A stretch of 64,000 nt of DNA from CAWDMC01 sp963803295 (GCA_963803295.1 CAWDMC010000010.1:1-64000); one strand, 5' to 3'. Shown: positions 33,158 through 42,835, numbered from the stretch's first letter. The notes: generated from the letters alone by a model not told the origin. Numbers and translations are program-made.

Positions 33158-35534
33158 TCAGGTCGTTGGCTCCAGCCTGTACGATCATGTTCCTGGTGAA
33201 TTCCACGAAAAAATAAAGCGGGTTATCCGAACTTGCATCGAGACTGGCCGTCCGGCGACTTATGAGTCACGCGGACGGGGTCCTGGAGGGACAACCTCGT
33301 GGTACCGGAATGACTTGGCACCACTTACCCAGGACGGCCGGGTGGTTGCTCTGGTTCTCACTTCAAGTGACGTTACCGAAATAAAAACTGCGGCCGAGGC
33401 GCTGAGAGCGAGCGAAGAACGTTTTCGTCTGATCGTGGAAAACAGCAGTGAAGCCTTTCTCCTTTGCGACGAGGAGGCGAGGTGCTATTACGCCAACCAC
33501 GTCTACGAGCAGATTTGGGGGAGAAGCCGTGAGAGCCTGTATACGAATCCGGGAGCGCTTAGGGACGCCATACATCCCGAGGACCGCGACCGGGTGCTAT
33601 GCTCCTTCCGAAAGCTCGAAACAGGAGCGCCCTTTGACGAGCAGTATCGCGTATTACGTCCTGACGGTACCATACGCTGGGTCTGGGATCGCACCCAACG
33701 GGCTCCAGATGAGCACGGCGGGGGCGCCAGAATTGTGAGTGTGATTCGCGACATCACCGACCGTAAACTAATGCACGCCCAGTTGTCTTCTGAGCGCAAA
33801 TTGCTGGACGTCTTCTTTTCTGCGGCACCGGCGGGAATGGCCGTCCTGGATGGCAACCTTCGCTACGTGAGGATCAATGAAACGCTCGCGAAGACAGATA
33901 GCTCAAGTGCGGATGATCACCTGGGCAGGAGCATTGGCGAGGTCGTTCCGGGGCTGGCTCCAACCGTCGAACCGATCATGGAAGCCGTCCGGAACACAGG
34001 AAAGCCCGCTCTGAATATGGAAGTGAGCGGCGAGGTCGGATCGCCAGGTGTGCTCCGCCACTTCATCGCATCCTATTTTCCGGTGGCGCTGGGGGATGGT
34101 GAGGAATCCCCCGGCGTGGGCGCAGTGGTGGTCGACGTCACGGAAATGCGGAATACAACGGAAGGAGTGCGGGCGCGGGCGCGTCAGCAGGCTGCGGTAG
34201 CCGAATTGGGACAGCGCGCGCTCACTGGCGTCGATCTTCGCATCCTGATGGATGAAGCCGTGGCTCTTGCTGCACGCATTCTGGAGGTGGAGTGCTGTGA
34301 TGTTCTGGAGCTCCTGCCCGGCGGTGACAAGCTGGTGGTGCGGGCAACCGTGGGCCCGGGACAGGCTGAGGGAGGCATGATCGCGGTGAAAGCGCATTCT
34401 CTGCCTGGATGTACGTTCGCCCGGGCCGAACCGGTGGTGGTGGAGGACATTGCTACAGACAATCGTCTCCAGCACTGCGTGTTGTTTTCCTTACGCGGCG
34501 CCGTCAGCGGCTTAACGGTGATTATCCATAGCCAGTCCAAACCCTACGGAATTCTGGGAGCCTACGCGAGTAAGCGGCGGAGGTTCAGCCGGGACGATGT
34601 AAGCTTTCTGCAGGCTGTAGCTAACGTGATTGCCCATGCCGCCGAACGCAGGCATGCCGAGGAGGAGCTCCAGCAGCTCTCGGGACGCTTGTTGCGGCTT
34701 CAAGACGAGGAGCGGCGCCGCATCGCCCGCGATTTGCACGATTCCACCTCCCAGAATCTGGCAGCTCTCGCGATCAACCTCGGGGTGCTCGGCGAACACT
34801 TAGAGCCGGAAACTCCTGCCAGCATATCCTTGAAGCAGAGCGTGGAACTGGTGGAAGCGTGCACGCGAGAGATCCGGACGTTCTCCTACCTCCTCCACCC
34901 TCCCATGCTCGATGAACTGGGTCTGGCGGCGGCATTTCGATGGTACGTGCGCGGATTTGCCGAGCGCAGCGGAATCAAGGCAGACCTGAATCTGCCGGCA
35001 CAACTTGGGCGGCTTCCGTCCGAGGTCGAGCTCACCCTCTATCGCATTTTACAGGAAGGGCTCGCCAACGTGCACCGGCACTCGGGCAGCCCGACCGTGG
35101 AGATCAGCCTGGTTCAGAAGCCCCGGCAGGTAGTGCTTGCTATAACCGATCAGGGGCATGGCATGCCTTCGCATGCGCTTGCCGGGAAAAGAATAGGACC
35201 CACTCACGAAGAGAATCAACTGGGTGTCGGCATACTGGGAATGCGGCAAAGAGTAAGGCAATTCGGTGGAACACTGCGCGTGGTGTCGGGTGCCCAAGGG
35301 ACCAAGGTCACCGCCACCCTGCCGGCCGATGAGCGACTTGGAAGAGTAGCCCCGGCCACGACGGATGCCGCATATCAGAGGGCAGAGTCTTACGGCACCC
35401 TCCTGATTGAAGCCGCCAAGCAGAAACACGTGCTCATCCGCGAGCAACTGGTAACCGAGATTGAGCGGCTAAGGATACAAGTTGAACTCATGCAAATGAC
35501 ACTCAAGGATCGTCACCCGGATGGCAAGAGGTGA
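33105..35534 (+). CDS. PAS/GAF sensor histidine kinase (NarX-type HisKA_3)
   Basis: About 800 residues of a sensor kinase with no obvious membrane segment. The order is the rest of PAS 1, PAS 2 (RFRLIVENSSEAFLLCDEE to VIRDITDRK), PAS 3 (DVFFSAAPAGMAVLDGNLRYVRIN), a GAF domain (about residues 360-510), and a HisKA_3 dimerisation domain with phospho-acceptor His in RRRIARDLHDSTSQN. The HATPase follows, with ILQEGLANVHRHSG (N-box) and GVGILGMRQRVRQFGG (G-box). A ~60-residue tail may form a coiled coil. HisKA_3 kinases pair with LuxR/NarL-type regulators, and the gene overlaps exactly such a regulator. The annotated start is artificial because of the frameshift near 33133; the real protein begins upstream. 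Confidence 0.9.
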   Translation: MKGQFCSSTEALPGLKRDQVVGSSLYDHVPGEFHEKIKRVIRTCIETGRPATYESRGRGPGGTTSWYRNDLAPLTQDGRVVALVLTSSDVTEIKTAAEALRASEERFRLIVENSSEAFLLCDEEARCYYANHVYEQIWGRSRESLYTNPGALRDAIHPEDRDRVLCSFRKLETGAPFDEQYRVLRPDGTIRWVWDRTQRAPDEHGGGARIVSVIRDITDRKLMHAQLSSERKLLDVFFSAAPAGMAVLDGNLRYVRINETLAKTDSSSADDHLGRSIGEVVPGLAPTVEPIMEAVRNTGKPALNMEVSGEVGSPGVLRHFIASYFPVALGDGEESPGVGAVVVDVTEMRNTTEGVRARARQQAAVAELGQRALTGVDLRILMDEAVALAARILEVECCDVLELLPGGDKLVVRATVGPGQAEGGMIAVKAHSLPGCTFARAEPVVVEDIATDNRLQHCVLFSLRGAVSGLTVIIHSQSKPYGILGAYASKRRRFSRDDVSFLQAVANVIAHAAERRHAEEELQQLSGRLLRLQDEERRRIARDLHDSTSQNLAALAINLGVLGEHLEPETPASISLKQSVELVEACTREIRTFSYLLHPPMLDELGLAAAFRWYVRGFAERSGIKADLNLPAQLGRLPSEVELTLYRILQEGLANVHRHSGSPTVEISLVQKPRQVVLAITDQGHGMPSHALAGKRIGPTHEENQLGVGILGMRQRVRQFGGTLRVVSGAQGTKVTATLPADERLGRVAPATTDAAYQRAESYGTLLIEAAKQKHVLIREQLVTEIERLRIQVELMQMTLKDRHPDGKR

Positions 35535-36190
35535 TAGCTTTGCGCATTCTCATTGCGGACGATCACGAAGTTGTCCGGCAGGGGCTGCGGGCCCTCATGC
35601 AGAATCATAAGGGTTGGGAAGTATGCGGGGAAGCGGCGACGGGGCGAGAGGCGGTAGAGAAAGCCAAGGAGACCCAACCCGATGTGGTGGTGCTCGATAT
35701 CGCCATGCCGCAGCTCAATGGCCTGGAGGCCGCCCGTCAGATCTTAAAGGCCCACCCTGAAACGCAGGTGCTCATCCTAACCATGCATGAATCGGAAGAA
35801 CTGGTCCGCGAGGTCCTGGATGCCGGGGCGCGCGGCTACGTCCTCAAGTCCGACGCCGGCCGGAGTCTGGTGGCCGCCATTGAGGCTCTGGGGCAGCACA
35901 CACCTTTTTTCACGTCCAAGGTAGCCCAGATCGTGCTGCAGGGCTTTCTCGATGGCAAGCCTGCCTCCGCTGAAGTCACGCGGTCAACGCGAGGGCGCCT
36001 CTCGGCGCGTGAGCGGGAGATCATCCAGTTGTTGGCGGAAGGTAAGGGCAACAAGGAAATCGCTGCTTCGTTGAACATCAGTGTAAAGACGGTCGAGACC
36101 CATCGCTCGAACATCATGCGCAAGTTGAACCTGCACTCAATCGGCGATCTGACGCGCTACGCCATTCGGAATCGCATCATCGAGCCCTGA
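35531..36190 (+). CDS. NarL/FixJ-family response regulator
   Basis: A 219-residue two-domain regulator. The receiver domain has the acidic pair in LIADDHEVVRQG, the phosphorylated Asp near residue 55 (VVVLDIAMPQLNG), Thr in LILTMHES and Lys in GYVLKSDAG. The C-terminal LuxR-type helix-turn-helix reads LSAREREIIQLLAEGKGNKEIAASLNISVKTVETHRSNIMRKL. It starts with GTG inside the GTGA that also holds the kinase stop codon, a four-base overlap that suggests translational coupling with the sensor kinase. Phosphorylation should promote DNA binding; target genes are unknown. The intergenic region after it (to 36403) shows no terminator I trust. Confidence 0.96.
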   Translation: MIALRILIADDHEVVRQGLRALMQNHKGWEVCGEAATGREAVEKAKETQPDVVVLDIAMPQLNGLEAARQILKAHPETQVLILTMHESEELVREVLDAGARGYVLKSDAGRSLVAAIEALGQHTPFFTSKVAQIVLQGFLDGKPASAEVTRSTRGRLSAREREIIQLLAEGKGNKEIAASLNISVKTVETHRSNIMRKLNLHSIGDLTRYAIRNRIIEP

Positions 36191-36402
36191 ATGGCGATTC
36201 ACCCGGTCAAGACGCAGCTTCAGATTAGCCGACCATCTCTTCCAACCCCATGTGGCTGCCGGGTTCGTATACAGTGATTTTGAGGACACCTGTAAGGTGT
36301 TCGTTCGATTACATTTGCTTCCTAGATCCCCATAGTATGAGAGTATGAGGGCAGGGCCAAGGCGGCGCCCGGAAAAGGGAGGCATCTGCCCAGGTGAGAA
36401 CA

Positions 36403-36798
36403 ATGGAAATCGCTCGAGTGCGGACGCTGGTGGTGGATGACGTAGCAATCGCCCGCAGCACGATCCAGCTTGTCCTTGAGAGCAAAAAGAACATTCAACT
36501 GGTGGGCACGGCTGCCGACGGACTTGAGGCGATCCAGCAGGTGCGCAGTCTGAAGCCTGACCTTGTTGTCATGGATGTACAGATGCCCGGAATGAACGGG
36601 CTACAGACCGCCGCCCGCCTGCTCGAGGCTGAACCCGAGACGCGCATCATCATGATCTCCGGTGACGACAGCCACGAAGCGCGCCAGGCGTGTACCAGCT
36701 TAGGGACACATGGATTTGTGGCCAAAGACCGCATCTACCAGGAGCTTTACGCCGAAATCTGCCGCATCTTCGGCTTGTCCGGTCTAGCCAGCCGCTAG
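36403..36798 (+). CDS. Single-domain (CheY-like) response regulator
   Basis: A 131-residue stand-alone receiver. It has the acidic residues in TLVVDDVAIARST, the phosphoacceptor Asp in LVVMDVQMPGMNG, Ser in IIMISGDDSH, and Lys in GFVAKDRIYQEL. There is no output domain, so it must act by protein contact or as a phosphate relay. It sits between a NarL-type pair and a large hybrid kinase, either of which could be the partner. The ATG at 36403 has AGGTGAG a few bases upstream; a GTG three codons earlier is the alternative. TATAAT at about 36829, after its stop, probably belongs to the next gene's promoter. Confidence 0.9.
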   Translation: MEIARVRTLVVDDVAIARSTIQLVLESKKNIQLVGTAADGLEAIQQVRSLKPDLVVMDVQMPGMNGLQTAARLLEAEPETRIIMISGDDSHEARQACTSLGTHGFVAKDRIYQELYAEICRIFGLSGLASR

Positions 36799-36962
36799 CC
36801 AGAATTCTAACAAGAGTCAATTTATCTATAATTTAGGGGAATGGCGTCTATCTCAGTGCAGAAGCGGGGAGGCTGTGTGTACCCACCGCATTATTATTGA
36901 CTATAAGGTAAATTGAATGCAGTATAACATCGAAATAATCACGGAAGGAGCCATCCTGTCCT

Positions 36963-39900
36963 TTGCTGAATGAACCGACGTTGACTGGAGCCGAGAATTT
37001 GCCTGCCTCGACCGAAACGGTGCTGATCGCCGCAGAAGCGCCCGAAGCGAGCACACGTCTGACGAGCTTGTTCTCGGCGGCTGGATACAAGGTTAGCACG
37101 GCCGGCAGCGGTGGGGAGTGCCTGCGCCTAGCTGAGGAGAGCGCCCCGGAGGCTGTGGTGATTGAGGCGCCTCTTCCCGACCTGGAGGCGGTTGAGGTCT
37201 GCCGTCGCTTGCGGTTGAACTCCGGCCCCGCTCCGAGATGTGTGATCATCCTCGCCCAAAGTAACTCAAGCACGGGCCCTTACCTGACTCGCGTCGACGC
37301 GCTCGCGGCGGGCGCCACGGAACTGATCGAGTCGCCTCCGAACGACCGCGAGCTGCTTATGGCGTTAAGAATCGGAATTCGCCTCGGTCGGGCGGAATTC
37401 GCGCTCCTCCAACAAGGCGAAATCTCCGCCGAAACGCCCGGCAGGATGGAAAGGGCTCTTCGCAGTTGTTTCCAGAAGAACCCGCTGCCCATGTGGCTTA
37501 TTGACGTTGATTCTCTCCGATTTGTACAGGTCAATAAGGCAGCCCTCTCCCGATATGGTTACTCCGAACACGAATTCCTGAGCATAGGGATCAGGGATCT
37601 CGTCGATCCTACCGAGTGGCCGCGCCTGGATCGCTTCTTCGAGAACCCCAGCGCCGACACCACCAACGCGACGGAATGGAGGCACGTCCTGAAGGACGGC
37701 CGGCCAGTCGACGTTGAAATCAGCAGGCACTATTTTGTCGAGAACGGAACCAGGCTAGTTGTTATGGCGGCACAGGATATCACGTCGCGTAAGCAAGCCA
37801 GTGAAACCTGGTCGCTGCTTTCTTCCATCGTGGAATCGTCGGACGACGCCATCATCGGCAAGGACAAGGACGGCGCCATCGTGAGCTGGAATTCCGGTGC
37901 GGCCGCGCTTTTTGGCTACGCGGGCGAGGAGGTGATTGGCCGCCCAGTCACGCTGCTTGAGCCGCCCGAGCGGCGGGGCGAGATGGCGCAGGCCCTCCAA
38001 AAAGTGGCGCAGGGAGAGCCCGTTCGGCGTTTCGTGACCGAACGGCTGCACAAGGACGGTCACCGCATCACGGTTTCGGTTACCATATCGCCTATCTACG
38101 ACACCGAAGGGCGGATCAAGGGCGCGTCCGCCATCGCTCGCGATGTCACCGATCTCATTGACTCCCAGAAAGCGCTGCGCGAATCGGAAGAGCGCTATCG
38201 GCTGCTTTTCGATCTCACCCCCATCCCCATGTACGTAGTGGACCTCGAGAACTTGGGTTTTCTGGCCGTCAATGAGCGGATGATTCGTCACTATGGTTAC
38301 TCACGGGCGGAGTTTCTGACGATGACCGCCGCCGAGATATGGCCGGAGGAAGAAGTCCCTAAGCTGACCTCCTGGTGCAAGACCATCGGTCCTATCGCGA
38401 AGCTCACCGATGCGGGTGTATGGAAGCATCGCAAGAAAGACGGCACGGTGATCGACGTCCATATGGTAGCGACGCGGTTGGACTTCGGCGGACGAGCGAG
38501 CCTACTGGCAGCTGCCAGCGACGTTACGGAGCGAAGAAGGACGGAAGACGCCTTGCGCGCCAGCGAAGGCCGGTACCGCGAACTCTTCGAGAACGCCAAC
38601 GACCTGATTTACACCTCCGATCTGGAGGGCAACTTCACCTCAGTCAACAAGGCAGGCGAGAGGATTACCGGCTACAGCCGGGAGGAGATCTTGACCAAAA
38701 CGCTATCCGAGATCGTTGCGCCCGAAGATCTAAACATTGCCGCCGACATGTTGAAGCGAAAGCTTGATGGCGGCGAATCCACCTTTTACGATCTCGATGT
38801 TGTCGCCAAAGACGGACATCGCGTCTCCTTGGAGATTGACACAAGGTTGATCTATCAGGACGGCAGGCCCGTAGGAGTTCAGGGCCTTGGGCGCGACGTC
38901 ACCGAACGCCGCAGGCTTGAGCAGCAGTTGCGTACCGCCCAGAAAATGGAGGCTGTGGGCCTGTTGGCGGGCGGAATCGCTCACGACTTCAACAACATGC
39001 TGAGCGTGATCATCGGGCGAGGTGAGTTGATGCTCGATGGCATGGAACTCCCCGTGGACCTGCGCAACAGCATTGAAGAGATCCTGAAAGCCGGCAAACG
39101 GGCTGCCTCGCTGACCCGTCAGCTTCTGGCCTTCAGCCGCCGCCAAGTCATGGAACCTAAGATTCTGGACCTGAACCTGGTTGTCGGCGACATGGAGAAG
39201 CTGTTGCACCGGCTAATCGGCGAGGATATCGAGCTCGCGGCCAGACTCGATCGGAACCTGGGCTATGTCCAAGCCGACCTGGGGCAGATCGAACAGGTGA
39301 TCATGAACCTAGCAGTGAATGCGCGAGATGCGATGCCTCAGGGAGGGAAACTCACCATCAGCACGGCGAATCTGGATCTGGACGGTACTTATCCAGGCCA
39401 GTCCCAGCGTCAGAAACCCGGGCCCTACGTTCAACTGGCCGTCAGCGACAGCGGAGTGGGCATGTCTCGGGAAGTGTTACAGCGGGTTTTCGAGCCGTTC
39501 TTCACGACCAAGGAAAAGGGCAAAGGAACCGGATTGGGGTTGGCTACCGTGTACGGAATCGTAAAGCAGAGTGGCGGCTACATTTGGGTCTACAGTGAGC
39601 CGGGCCAGGGTTCAACCTTCAAGGTCTATTTGCCACGCGTGGCGAGTCCGGCAGAGACGGCGCCGGCTACGCGCATCCAGCCGGAGCCCCTTCGCGGCTC
39701 CGAGACCGTCCTAGTGGTAGAGGACGAAGAAGGACTGCGGCAGGTGGCGCGTCAATTTCTCACTCACTGTGGCTACACCACGCTTTTGGCCGCTGATGGC
39801 GATGAAGCCTTGACGATCGCCCGCGGTCACAAAGGAGCCATCGACCTGTTGCTGACCGATGTGGTGCTGCCGCATATGAGCGGTCCCCAGATTGCCGAGC

Positions 39901-40115
39901 TATTGCGGGCCGAGACGCCTGGCCTCAAAGTGCTCTTCATGTCGGGCTACGCTGATGATGCCGTGGCAAATCACGGCGTGATCGAGCCGGGAGCTGCTTT
40001 TCTGCAGAAGCCTTTTACTCGAGCCGTGCTGGCCGCTAAATTGAGGGAGGTTTTGGGTAAGTCACCGGTCCGGGAATCGTCGGAATCTCCGGCGCCCGCG
40101 GAGGACGCAACCTGA
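36963..40115 (+). CDS. Hybrid PAS sensor histidine kinase with receiver domains at both ends
   Basis: A 1050-residue cytoplasmic hybrid kinase. Residues ~15-140 look like a receiver fold in which the phosphoacceptor Asp is replaced by Glu (AVVIEAPLPDLEA). Four PAS domains follow: SLRFVQVNKAALSRYGYS, IGKDKDGAIVSWNSGAAALFGYAG, LGFLAVNERMIRHYGYS and TSDLEGNFTSVNKAGERITGYS. The HisKA acceptor His is near residue 674 (GGIAHDFNNMLSVIIG), then the HATPase (VIMNLAVNARDAMPQGG, GKGTGLGLATVYGI), and a C-terminal receiver with Asp near residue 966 (LLLTDVVLPHMSG). The TTG start is chosen because GGAAGGAG lies upstream and no ATG or GTG suits. This is the FixL/RetS-like hybrid style common in Acidobacteriota; signal and target are unknown. 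Confidence 0.93.
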   Translation: MLNEPTLTGAENLPASTETVLIAAEAPEASTRLTSLFSAAGYKVSTAGSGGECLRLAEESAPEAVVIEAPLPDLEAVEVCRRLRLNSGPAPRCVIILAQSNSSTGPYLTRVDALAAGATELIESPPNDRELLMALRIGIRLGRAEFALLQQGEISAETPGRMERALRSCFQKNPLPMWLIDVDSLRFVQVNKAALSRYGYSEHEFLSIGIRDLVDPTEWPRLDRFFENPSADTTNATEWRHVLKDGRPVDVEISRHYFVENGTRLVVMAAQDITSRKQASETWSLLSSIVESSDDAIIGKDKDGAIVSWNSGAAALFGYAGEEVIGRPVTLLEPPERRGEMAQALQKVAQGEPVRRFVTERLHKDGHRITVSVTISPIYDTEGRIKGASAIARDVTDLIDSQKALRESEERYRLLFDLTPIPMYVVDLENLGFLAVNERMIRHYGYSRAEFLTMTAAEIWPEEEVPKLTSWCKTIGPIAKLTDAGVWKHRKKDGTVIDVHMVATRLDFGGRASLLAAASDVTERRRTEDALRASEGRYRELFENANDLIYTSDLEGNFTSVNKAGERITGYSREEILTKTLSEIVAPEDLNIAADMLKRKLDGGESTFYDLDVVAKDGHRVSLEIDTRLIYQDGRPVGVQGLGRDVTERRRLEQQLRTAQKMEAVGLLAGGIAHDFNNMLSVIIGRGELMLDGMELPVDLRNSIEEILKAGKRAASLTRQLLAFSRRQVMEPKILDLNLVVGDMEKLLHRLIGEDIELAARLDRNLGYVQADLGQIEQVIMNLAVNARDAMPQGGKLTISTANLDLDGTYPGQSQRQKPGPYVQLAVSDSGVGMSREVLQRVFEPFFTTKEKGKGTGLGLATVYGIVKQSGGYIWVYSEPGQGSTFKVYLPRVASPAETAPATRIQPEPLRGSETVLVVEDEEGLRQVARQFLTHCGYTTLLAADGDEALTIARGHKGAIDLLLTDVVLPHMSGPQIAELLRAETPGLKVLFMSGYADDAVANHGVIEPGAAFLQKPFTRAVLAAKLREVLGKSPVRESSESPAPAEDAT

Positions 40116-40225
40116 CAGGTCGTCGATGTTCAGCAGGGGGTCTGAAGGTCCGCATTTGGAGGTGTGCCAGGATCGTTGGCGTGTCAGGCAGCATCGTTAG
40201 CTGCTAGGGGTGGAGCGTAAGTCTC

Positions 40226-40579
40226 TCAATACTTTAATCTTTTCGTTAAGATAGACCCTGCTTTGACGTTACAGGTGCCATCCCAAACACTCTTGCCGGG
40301 AGGAGGCATCACTTTGCAGGTGTGGGACCCAGCCGAAGTGTAATACTGCAGGGGAGTCGTTCCCGCCGATTTGCCATCGATCAGGACCTCCAAACCGGGC
40401 GGATCGGTTACGATGTCGATCTCACCCTCGCCGGAACCCGAAACGTGCACGGGTTCACCTGGCGGAGGGGAAGCCACTGACGATAAGTCTAGAACAATCC
40501 GCACCTGTTGTTCGGAGCCCGCGGCGATAGTGATTTCCTGCTTAGCCGGTCTATATCCCTGCTTGCTGACGGCCAGCAA
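40226..40579 (-). CDS. PEGA-domain fragment, likely severed C-terminus of the upstream Ser/Thr kinase
   Basis: The frame encodes two PEGA-type beta domains. The second is complete here: EIDIVTDPPGLEVLIDGKSAGTTPLQY, then SAGSHTCKV. The first begins upstream of the first in-frame start codon, reading VTSNIADAQIILDGQ, then NPGWTTPFTFNLSPGSHLLAVSKQGY, so the coding sequence must enter from further 5' (the frame is open back to 40789). PEGA domains are extracytoplasmic modules often found at the end of membrane Ser/Thr kinases. The gene just upstream is such a kinase and ends abruptly after its membrane helix. Two small frame changes (near 40865 and 40680) would fuse them through a Ser/Ala/Pro-rich linker. 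A free-standing PEGA protein without signal peptide is unlikely. Confidence 0.65.
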   Translation of the reverse strand: MLAVSKQGYRPAKQEITIAAGSEQQVRIVLDLSSVASPPPGEPVHVSGSGEGEIDIVTDPPGLEVLIDGKSAGTTPLQYYTSAGSHTCKVMPPPGKSVWDGTCNVKAGSILTKRLKY

Positions 40580-40789
40580 ATGGCTACCAGGAGACAGGTT
40601 GAAGGTAAAGGGTGTAGTCCACCCCGGGTTGACTTGGCCATCCAGGATTATCTGCGCGTCGGCGATATTCGAGGTGACATAACCTTGCCGGAAGGTGGTT
40701 TGCTTGCCGCCGGACGCCCCCCAGCCGTCGCCCGTGCTGCACCTTGCGGGGAAGACCGGGCGCTTCCACCGGTGGAGGCTGAGGATAGG

Positions 40790-42325
40790 TCAGTCTCTTT
40801 CACCTGGGTCTCGGCCAGAGCCCTGCCCTCGCGGAGATCGGTCTTTGGCTGACCCAGAAGTTTTCATGGGATTGTCGGACACCACCGAAGCCGGCGCCAG
40901 GGAGGCCGCAGGCGTGGTGGTATTCGCGCGGCCGTCGCTTACCACGATGCTGCCGTTCGCGATCACCATCGATCGGGGTTTGCGCTGGTGCAGCAACACA
41001 TAACCGATCGCCAAGGAGACAAGTACCAGACCGCCCAGGATCAACCATGCGATCAGGACTTTTCGCTGGTCTGGCGCAGCCACTTCCGGCGCCGCGCTCT
41101 CAGGTCCGAACTCACGAACAAGCGACCCCTCACGGGGGATCTCAAATTCGAGCGTCGCCTCAGTTTTCTTAGAGATGTCAACCGAAATCACCGGTTCCCG
41201 GTACTCAGGGGCTCGTACGCCCGGAACCTGTGCCGGGGAAGCGGCTGGAACTGCTGCCGGGAACGCCTGGCTCACCGGGCGCACCGCCATCCGGGCGGAG
41301 GGTGAAGCTGGGATCGAGCTCGCCGCCTGATTGCTCGCAGTGCGAGTAGGCGGGCCAAATCCGCCGGAGTCCGTGGCGAGATCAGAAGAGCCGGCAAGCG
41401 ACTTCGGCGATGACGACCGCGAAACCACAACCGTCGCCGGCTGCGCCTCCCCCTTTGGCACTACTGGTTCCACCACACTTGGGGTCTCGCCCAGGTTCCT
41501 GTAGTTCTTCAGGTCCGCACAAAGTTCCTTGCAGGTCGCGTAGCGCTCGTCGGGACTCTTGGCTAGAGCCTTCGAGATTACGTAGCTCAACCCCGGGTGA
41601 ATGGACGAGTCAAGATCGCGCGGCGGGATAGGGCTCTCATGCATGATCTTGTAGATCACCGTAGTGATGTTCTGTCCATGGAAGGGCTTCTCCCCAGTGA
41701 TCAGTTCGTAGAGGATTACACCGAGCGAGAAGATGTCAGAGCGCCCGTCCACGCTGCGGCCCTTGACCTGTTCCGGGGACATGTAGTTGGGAGTCCCCAG
41801 AATCTGGCCGGAGCGCGTGAGTCCAGTGGTGCCCATTTCCGCGATCTTGGCGATGCCGAAATCGGTGATCTTCACCTGCCACTTGTCCAGGAGCATAACG
41901 TTGGCGGGCTTGATATCGCGATGGACGATGCCTTTGGAGTGTGCGAAATCGAGCGCGTTACACACTTGCTCGTAGATCAGCAGGATCTTCTCAAGAGGGA
42001 TGAAGTTGTGTTCCTGCATGATGCGATCAAGCGACTTGCCCTGCAGGAACTCCATCGCTAGATAGAGGATTCCCTGGTCTTCGCCGAAATCGTAGATCGT
42101 GACAATGTTGGGGTGAGCGAGAACTCCGGCCGATTGCGCTTCGCGCTGGAAACGGGCGCGATAAGCATCGTATTCGCTGGGAGAGAGGCCCTCGACGAGC
42201 ATCGTCTTGATGGCCACAGTCCGGCCGATAAGCGGATCGCGAGCCTCGTAAACCACGCCCATGGCGCCCCGCCCGAGCTCGGAAGTTATCTGGTATCTGC
42301 CCGCGCGGGCGAGCGGATTGCTCAT
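40790..42325 (-). CDS. Membrane Ser/Thr protein kinase (PknB-type)
   Basis: A 511-residue Hanks-type kinase. It has P-loop GRGAMGVVYEARD (residues 18-30), Lys40 in TVAIKT, catalytic loop HRDIKPAN (135-142), DFG (155-157), and activation segment GTPNYMSPEQVKG. It is a canonical RD kinase, unlike the kinase at 12302. A Pro/Ser/Ala-rich linker leads to a single membrane helix (VLIAWLILGGLVLVSLAIGYVLL, about 424-445) and a short external tail. The tail composition changes near PMKTSGSAK, and an alternative frame from there (LLGQPKTDLREGRALAETQ) reads as a better linker towards PEGA domains. So the true C-terminus is probably the fragment at 40226-40579. The gene is divergent from the glycyl radical enzyme operon. 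The start ATG is unambiguous, with the kinase domain beginning at residue 11. Confidence 0.93.
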   Translation of the reverse strand: MSNPLARAGRYQITSELGRGAMGVVYEARDPLIGRTVAIKTMLVEGLSPSEYDAYRARFQREAQSAGVLAHPNIVTIYDFGEDQGILYLAMEFLQGKSLDRIMQEHNFIPLEKILLIYEQVCNALDFAHSKGIVHRDIKPANVMLLDKWQVKITDFGIAKIAEMGTTGLTRSGQILGTPNYMSPEQVKGRSVDGRSDIFSLGVILYELITGEKPFHGQNITTVIYKIMHESPIPPRDLDSSIHPGLSYVISKALAKSPDERYATCKELCADLKNYRNLGETPSVVEPVVPKGEAQPATVVVSRSSSPKSLAGSSDLATDSGGFGPPTRTASNQAASSIPASPSARMAVRPVSQAFPAAVPAASPAQVPGVRAPEYREPVISVDISKKTEATLEFEIPREGSLVREFGPESAAPEVAAPDQRKVLIAWLILGGLVLVSLAIGYVLLHQRKPRSMVIANGSIVVSDGRANTTTPAASLAPASVVSDNPMKTSGSAKDRSPRGQGSGRDPGERD

Positions 42326-42835
42326 GCCGTCACCTTTTCTGGTCCTGTGCTTGCCACCGGAGCTTGTCAGCGCTCACCGGGCCTCGCGCGCCCGGACGAA
42401 GCTCTCCTGAGACCTCTGCCGATCTCCGAAATCGTTCTTTACGGGATGGCTCTAGCAGGTCCTTTCCCGCTATCGATCTGGATCGTCCGGGAGCGACATC
42501 CAATGGTCGAAGCGTAGCTCAAGCACCGTATCAAGTCAATTCCACGGGCTGCCGTGTGCCGCAGAGAGAACGGTCCGAGCTCTGGCAGGGACTCCTCGCC
42601 ACGCAGTCATTTCTGGTCCTAATCCCAGCACGACAACACGAAGTATCCCGCTCGGTTGTGATGGCCGTCACTGCAGCGAAATCCCATTCTTGTCATGTTG
42701 ATGGCGTAACAGGCAGCGAAGCGACGCCCTGATGATGAACCGAGCAATTACGCCAGTACTCAAGACGTCAGCCAAACTTCTCGCACCAAGCCCTTCGACT
42801 TCTATGGCCCTGAAGATCACATTGGAGATCACACG

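Noticed and set aside
41597..42061. Plus-strand frame opposite the Ser/Thr kinase
   Set aside because: It lies inside the catalytic core of a well-conserved kinase; the antisense translation has no motif.
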